A DNA stretch of 22,639 bases. It comes from Ichthyophonus hoferi. Taxonomy: Eukaryota; Opisthokonta; Ichthyosporea; Ichthyophonida; Ichthyophonidae. Positions 21,201 through 22,639 of this stretch are shown here, in pieces (the first letter of the stretch is position 1; every line of letters begins with the position of its first letter). A program made the position numbers and the translations under genes. The notes beneath the pieces were generated by a model. The model was given only the letters and a program-made list of their open reading frames with translations, made no database searches and was not told the origin of the DNA. The stretch is taken from assembly GCA_002751075.1 (NCBI GenBank), contig NAOQ01000375.1, forward strand, positions 37,635 through 60,273, given 5' to 3'.

Positions 21201-21281
21201 TACGCTAGTTAATACAGAGTTAGGAGTTATGTTTATGGTGTGTCGGCGACCCTCCCATAAAACAGTCACAGAACCAGACAT
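15262..21281 (-). CDS. ASPSCR1: ASPSCR1/TUG, UBX-domain tether and p97/VCP cofactor
   Basis: TUG proteins bind p97/VCP and act at the early secretory pathway; in mammals they retain GLUT4 vesicles (family knowledge). Exons on the minus strand: 21281-21192, 20939-20778, 20542-20409, 20326-20178, 19841-19555, 19222-19050, 18844-18807, 18232-18110, 17797-17719, 17597-17520, 16432-16310, 16061-15976, 15470-15262; 1731 nt, 576 residues (human 553). The N-terminal ubiquitin-like domain (about 1-80) shows EGRRHTINITPNSVLTSVLE and YTLKFQNKPVNLSL with LANIPNNAKLEL. A second ubiquitin-like region (about 85-178) opens with IIQLPDGKRV and ends GVTEGSAVVRLTF. A Ser/Thr/Asn-rich linker follows (about 179-345). 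Then come LPDEFYNVTVDDVKILL, EEKPLVTS and the UBX domain (about 428-505: FQFPDRRVLQGNFHPSEPL to LFPAVLIHF), and the family's C-terminal signature as APKWMKLGK-stop. The terminal exon is read in a different frame from the longer ORF over it. Exon 7 is only 38 nt. Three acceptors read CCAATAG. The donors of exons 3 (GTTGCA) and 8 (GTTGGT) are weak. Confidence 0.95.
15625..15740. repeat. Purine-rich GA/GATA tract in ASPSCR1 intron 12
   Basis: AAGAAAAAAAG, GATAGATAGATA and GAGATAGAGAAAGAGA on the plus strand, so pyrimidine-rich on the sense strand, between exons 12 and 13. Confidence 0.85.
16433..17519. other. ASPSCR1 intron 10, AT-rich non-coding DNA
   Basis: The longest ASPSCR1 intron (1,087 bp). 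It is A/T-rich with short A and T runs, several ATTGG/CCAAT pentamers and one CACGTG (16912-16917) close to a CCAAT. I see no exon-like segment, repeat array or ORF in it. Confidence 0.7.
17935..18057. repeat. Pentanucleotide array (TATAA type) in ASPSCR1 intron 8
   Basis: Degenerate AATAT/AATGC/AATAC five-base units, the same class as those in the introns of the other two genes. It lies just downstream (sense) of exon 8. The 79- and 100-codon minus ORFs here mix exon 8 with repeat. Confidence 0.85.
18374..18535. repeat. TA run and GA-rich tract in ASPSCR1 intron 7
   Basis: A TA dinucleotide run (about 18375-18394) next to GAGA/AAGAGA purine repeats (about 18405-18525). Confidence 0.85.
19267..19370. 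repeat. TA run and GA-rich tract in ASPSCR1 intron 5
   Basis: A TA run (about 19267-19290) followed by an A/G-rich stretch with GAGATGGAGAGAAAGA. It has the same composition and order as the intron-7 block. Confidence 0.85.
20340..20400. repeat. GAGAGA-TATATA block in ASPSCR1 intron 3
   Basis: Fills most of the 82-bp intron 3, the smallest in the window. On the sense strand it gives TATATA then CTCTCTC, so it probably serves as the exon-4 polypyrimidine tract. A near-identical GAGAGATATATATATA block lies at about 21351-21376, upstream of the gene. Confidence 0.8.
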
Positions 21282-22639
21282 AGTAAAGGTATATACAGCT
21301 GTGTTTATGTTATGTTGTGTTACAATAGGATAGAAAAGGATATGGGTAAAGAGAGAGAGAGATATATATATATAAATGTGGGAAAGAAGAATAAGAATAT
21401 ATGAAATAATTAATAATAAACGGAGTGAAAAGGATATATTAGGTTTTATATGGTTTTATCTTTTTTGATAGTGTATTTCTAGAGCTTCTTCCACTCTTGA
21501 TCAATATTCTTATTGAGCAATATACACTATAAAAAGAAAAGAATGATCATATTAGGCCACTCTGAGGGAATATAACATAGGTTTGGATTTCTAATACTGT
21601 ATAATACGCATATGTTACCTTTGTGTTGCAGTTACATAAAACATAAAACATGTCAATTACAACTAATACCTTGGTGAATGCATTACTAATCCCTGCCTAT
21701 CTTTATATATCCATGTAGTCAAGTATTCTTTTTTCTTCTTTATATTTTGTAACTTTACTTATGCGAAATCTTTTTATTATTATCCCTTTATTCCAATATT
21801 TCCAACTCTAGCATTTTCATTCCCTTTTGCTATACCCACGCTTCTTTCTCTTCCTGTATGTTGTGGCCATTTTTCTCACTTTTCTTTTATTTCATTCTAT
21901 CTTTTTTTCTTACGTGCTTTCGCATCCCTTATAAATTCCGAAGATCGTTCTTACAGAATCGTACCTTACTTGACCTCAAAGTACACTCCCAAATATTAAC
22001 AGGAACCGAGTTTCTAACACTCCAAAAAAAGAAAGAAAAGCTTTTTAAATAACGAAAATTACCCCGTCAAACACACCATATTATCAAATTCTTTCTGAAG
22101 ACCACCCCCCCACCCGCTCTATTACTGCAAGTGATTATAGGTCTCTTATCATCTCTTTTTCCTGTTGTGATACAAATATATCCCAAAAAGCTCCTTACGA
22201 TTTCCTCACCTAGATCTTTATTTATTTCTATATCTTTATCTTTACTTTAACGCTATACAACTAGAATAACTCTCTAAAAAGAGTAATAACACAATAAGAC
22301 CAGTTCACTTCAAGTCACCCAAGCTTACCAAACAGAAAAATAAAGGAAAAGCTTAGCAAAGTTTTAAAATAAGCTACATACTTTGATTTCAGTAGATTTT
22401 TAACTGTAGATAAAATTTATTGACGAATAGGATGGCCCATGTTTTATCCCAAATTATATAAGCCAATGAAAATGATCCTCCCGAAAGAACCATATATACT
22501 TATCTACAAATCTATAATTAATGTTTATGTTTAAACTTGTGTCATTATTACTGATAGATAGTAATAATAATAGTAAAAATAATAGTAATAATAATAGTAA
22601 TAATAATAGTAATAATAATAGTAATAATAATAGTAATAA
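21282..22639. other. Upstream region of ASPSCR1, no gene recognised
   Basis: 1.36 kb between the ASPSCR1 start and the right edge. It contains a GAGAGATATATA block (about 21351-21376), a long plus-strand pyrimidine-rich stretch (about 21724-21935) and a CCAAT next to TATATAA (about 22452-22478) that could be promoter-like. Only two or three CCAAT pentamers occur here, far fewer than inside the gene. The 64-codon ORF at 21858-22052 is unsupported. Confidence 0.6.
22560..22639. repeat. 12-bp (TAATAATAATAG)n array at the right edge
   Basis: About six units of TAATAATAATAG run to the last base of the window, a triplet-derived 12-bp higher-order repeat. Confidence 0.97.

Noticed and set aside
21858-22052. 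64-residue plus-strand ORF upstream of ASPSCR1
   Set aside because: It is pyrimidine-rich (Phe/Leu/Ser) sequence with no recognisable domain or splice context.
1-22639. tRNA, rRNA or retroelement genes
   Set aside because: I saw no cloverleaf with A and B boxes, no rRNA-like segment and no reverse transcriptase, integrase or long terminal repeats.

Overview
The window is nuclear DNA of an animal or a close animal relative. It is very AT-rich, its introns have GT/AG boundaries, and it holds three intron-split genes whose products I recognise from their reconstructed reading frames. I cannot name the phylum. Both ends of the window are triplet-type microsatellites, so it may be a whole contig that broke at repeats.

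Layout. (1) 143-5822, minus strand: a galactosylgalactosylxylosylprotein 3-beta-glucuronosyltransferase (B3GAT family). Eight exons give 299 residues; the last coding part lies off the left edge. (2) 5823-8481: a 2.66 kb head-to-head intergenic region with no convincing gene but many CCAAT pentamers. (3) 8482-12867, plus strand: a complete UBE2J1 (Ubc6-type) ubiquitin-conjugating enzyme, 8 coding exons, 484 residues, with a C-terminal membrane anchor. (4) 12868-15261: the tail-to-tail gap. It holds one copy of a dispersed repeat, two perfect TGACGTCA palindromes and an unexplained 43-codon ORF. (5) 15262-21281, minus strand: a complete ASPSCR1/TUG gene, 13 coding exons, 576 residues. (6) 21282-22639: upstream DNA of ASPSCR1 with no recognised gene. 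In all three genes every exon junction keeps the reading frame, and the ASPSCR1 and UBE2J1 totals (1731 and 1455 nt) are exact multiples of three.

How the genes relate. From family knowledge, UBE2J1 works in ER-associated degradation upstream of the p97/VCP ATPase, and ASPSCR1/TUG is a UBX protein that binds and remodels p97 at the early secretory pathway. The two convergent genes therefore share one machine. The glucuronosyltransferase acts in the Golgi on glycan acceptors such as proteoglycan linkers. That the arrangement is functional is my inference.

Most non-coding space in the introns is short-period repeat: 4-, 5-, 10- and 12-bp units. The signals I find most worth a second look are a roughly 2.5-fold excess of CCAAT/ATTGG throughout, including inside exons; a decamer array in strict 10-bp register; a 12-bp repeat intron that stays open in the UBE2J1 frame; five CACGTG sites spread through ASPSCR1; and a pair of diverged interspersed repeat copies.
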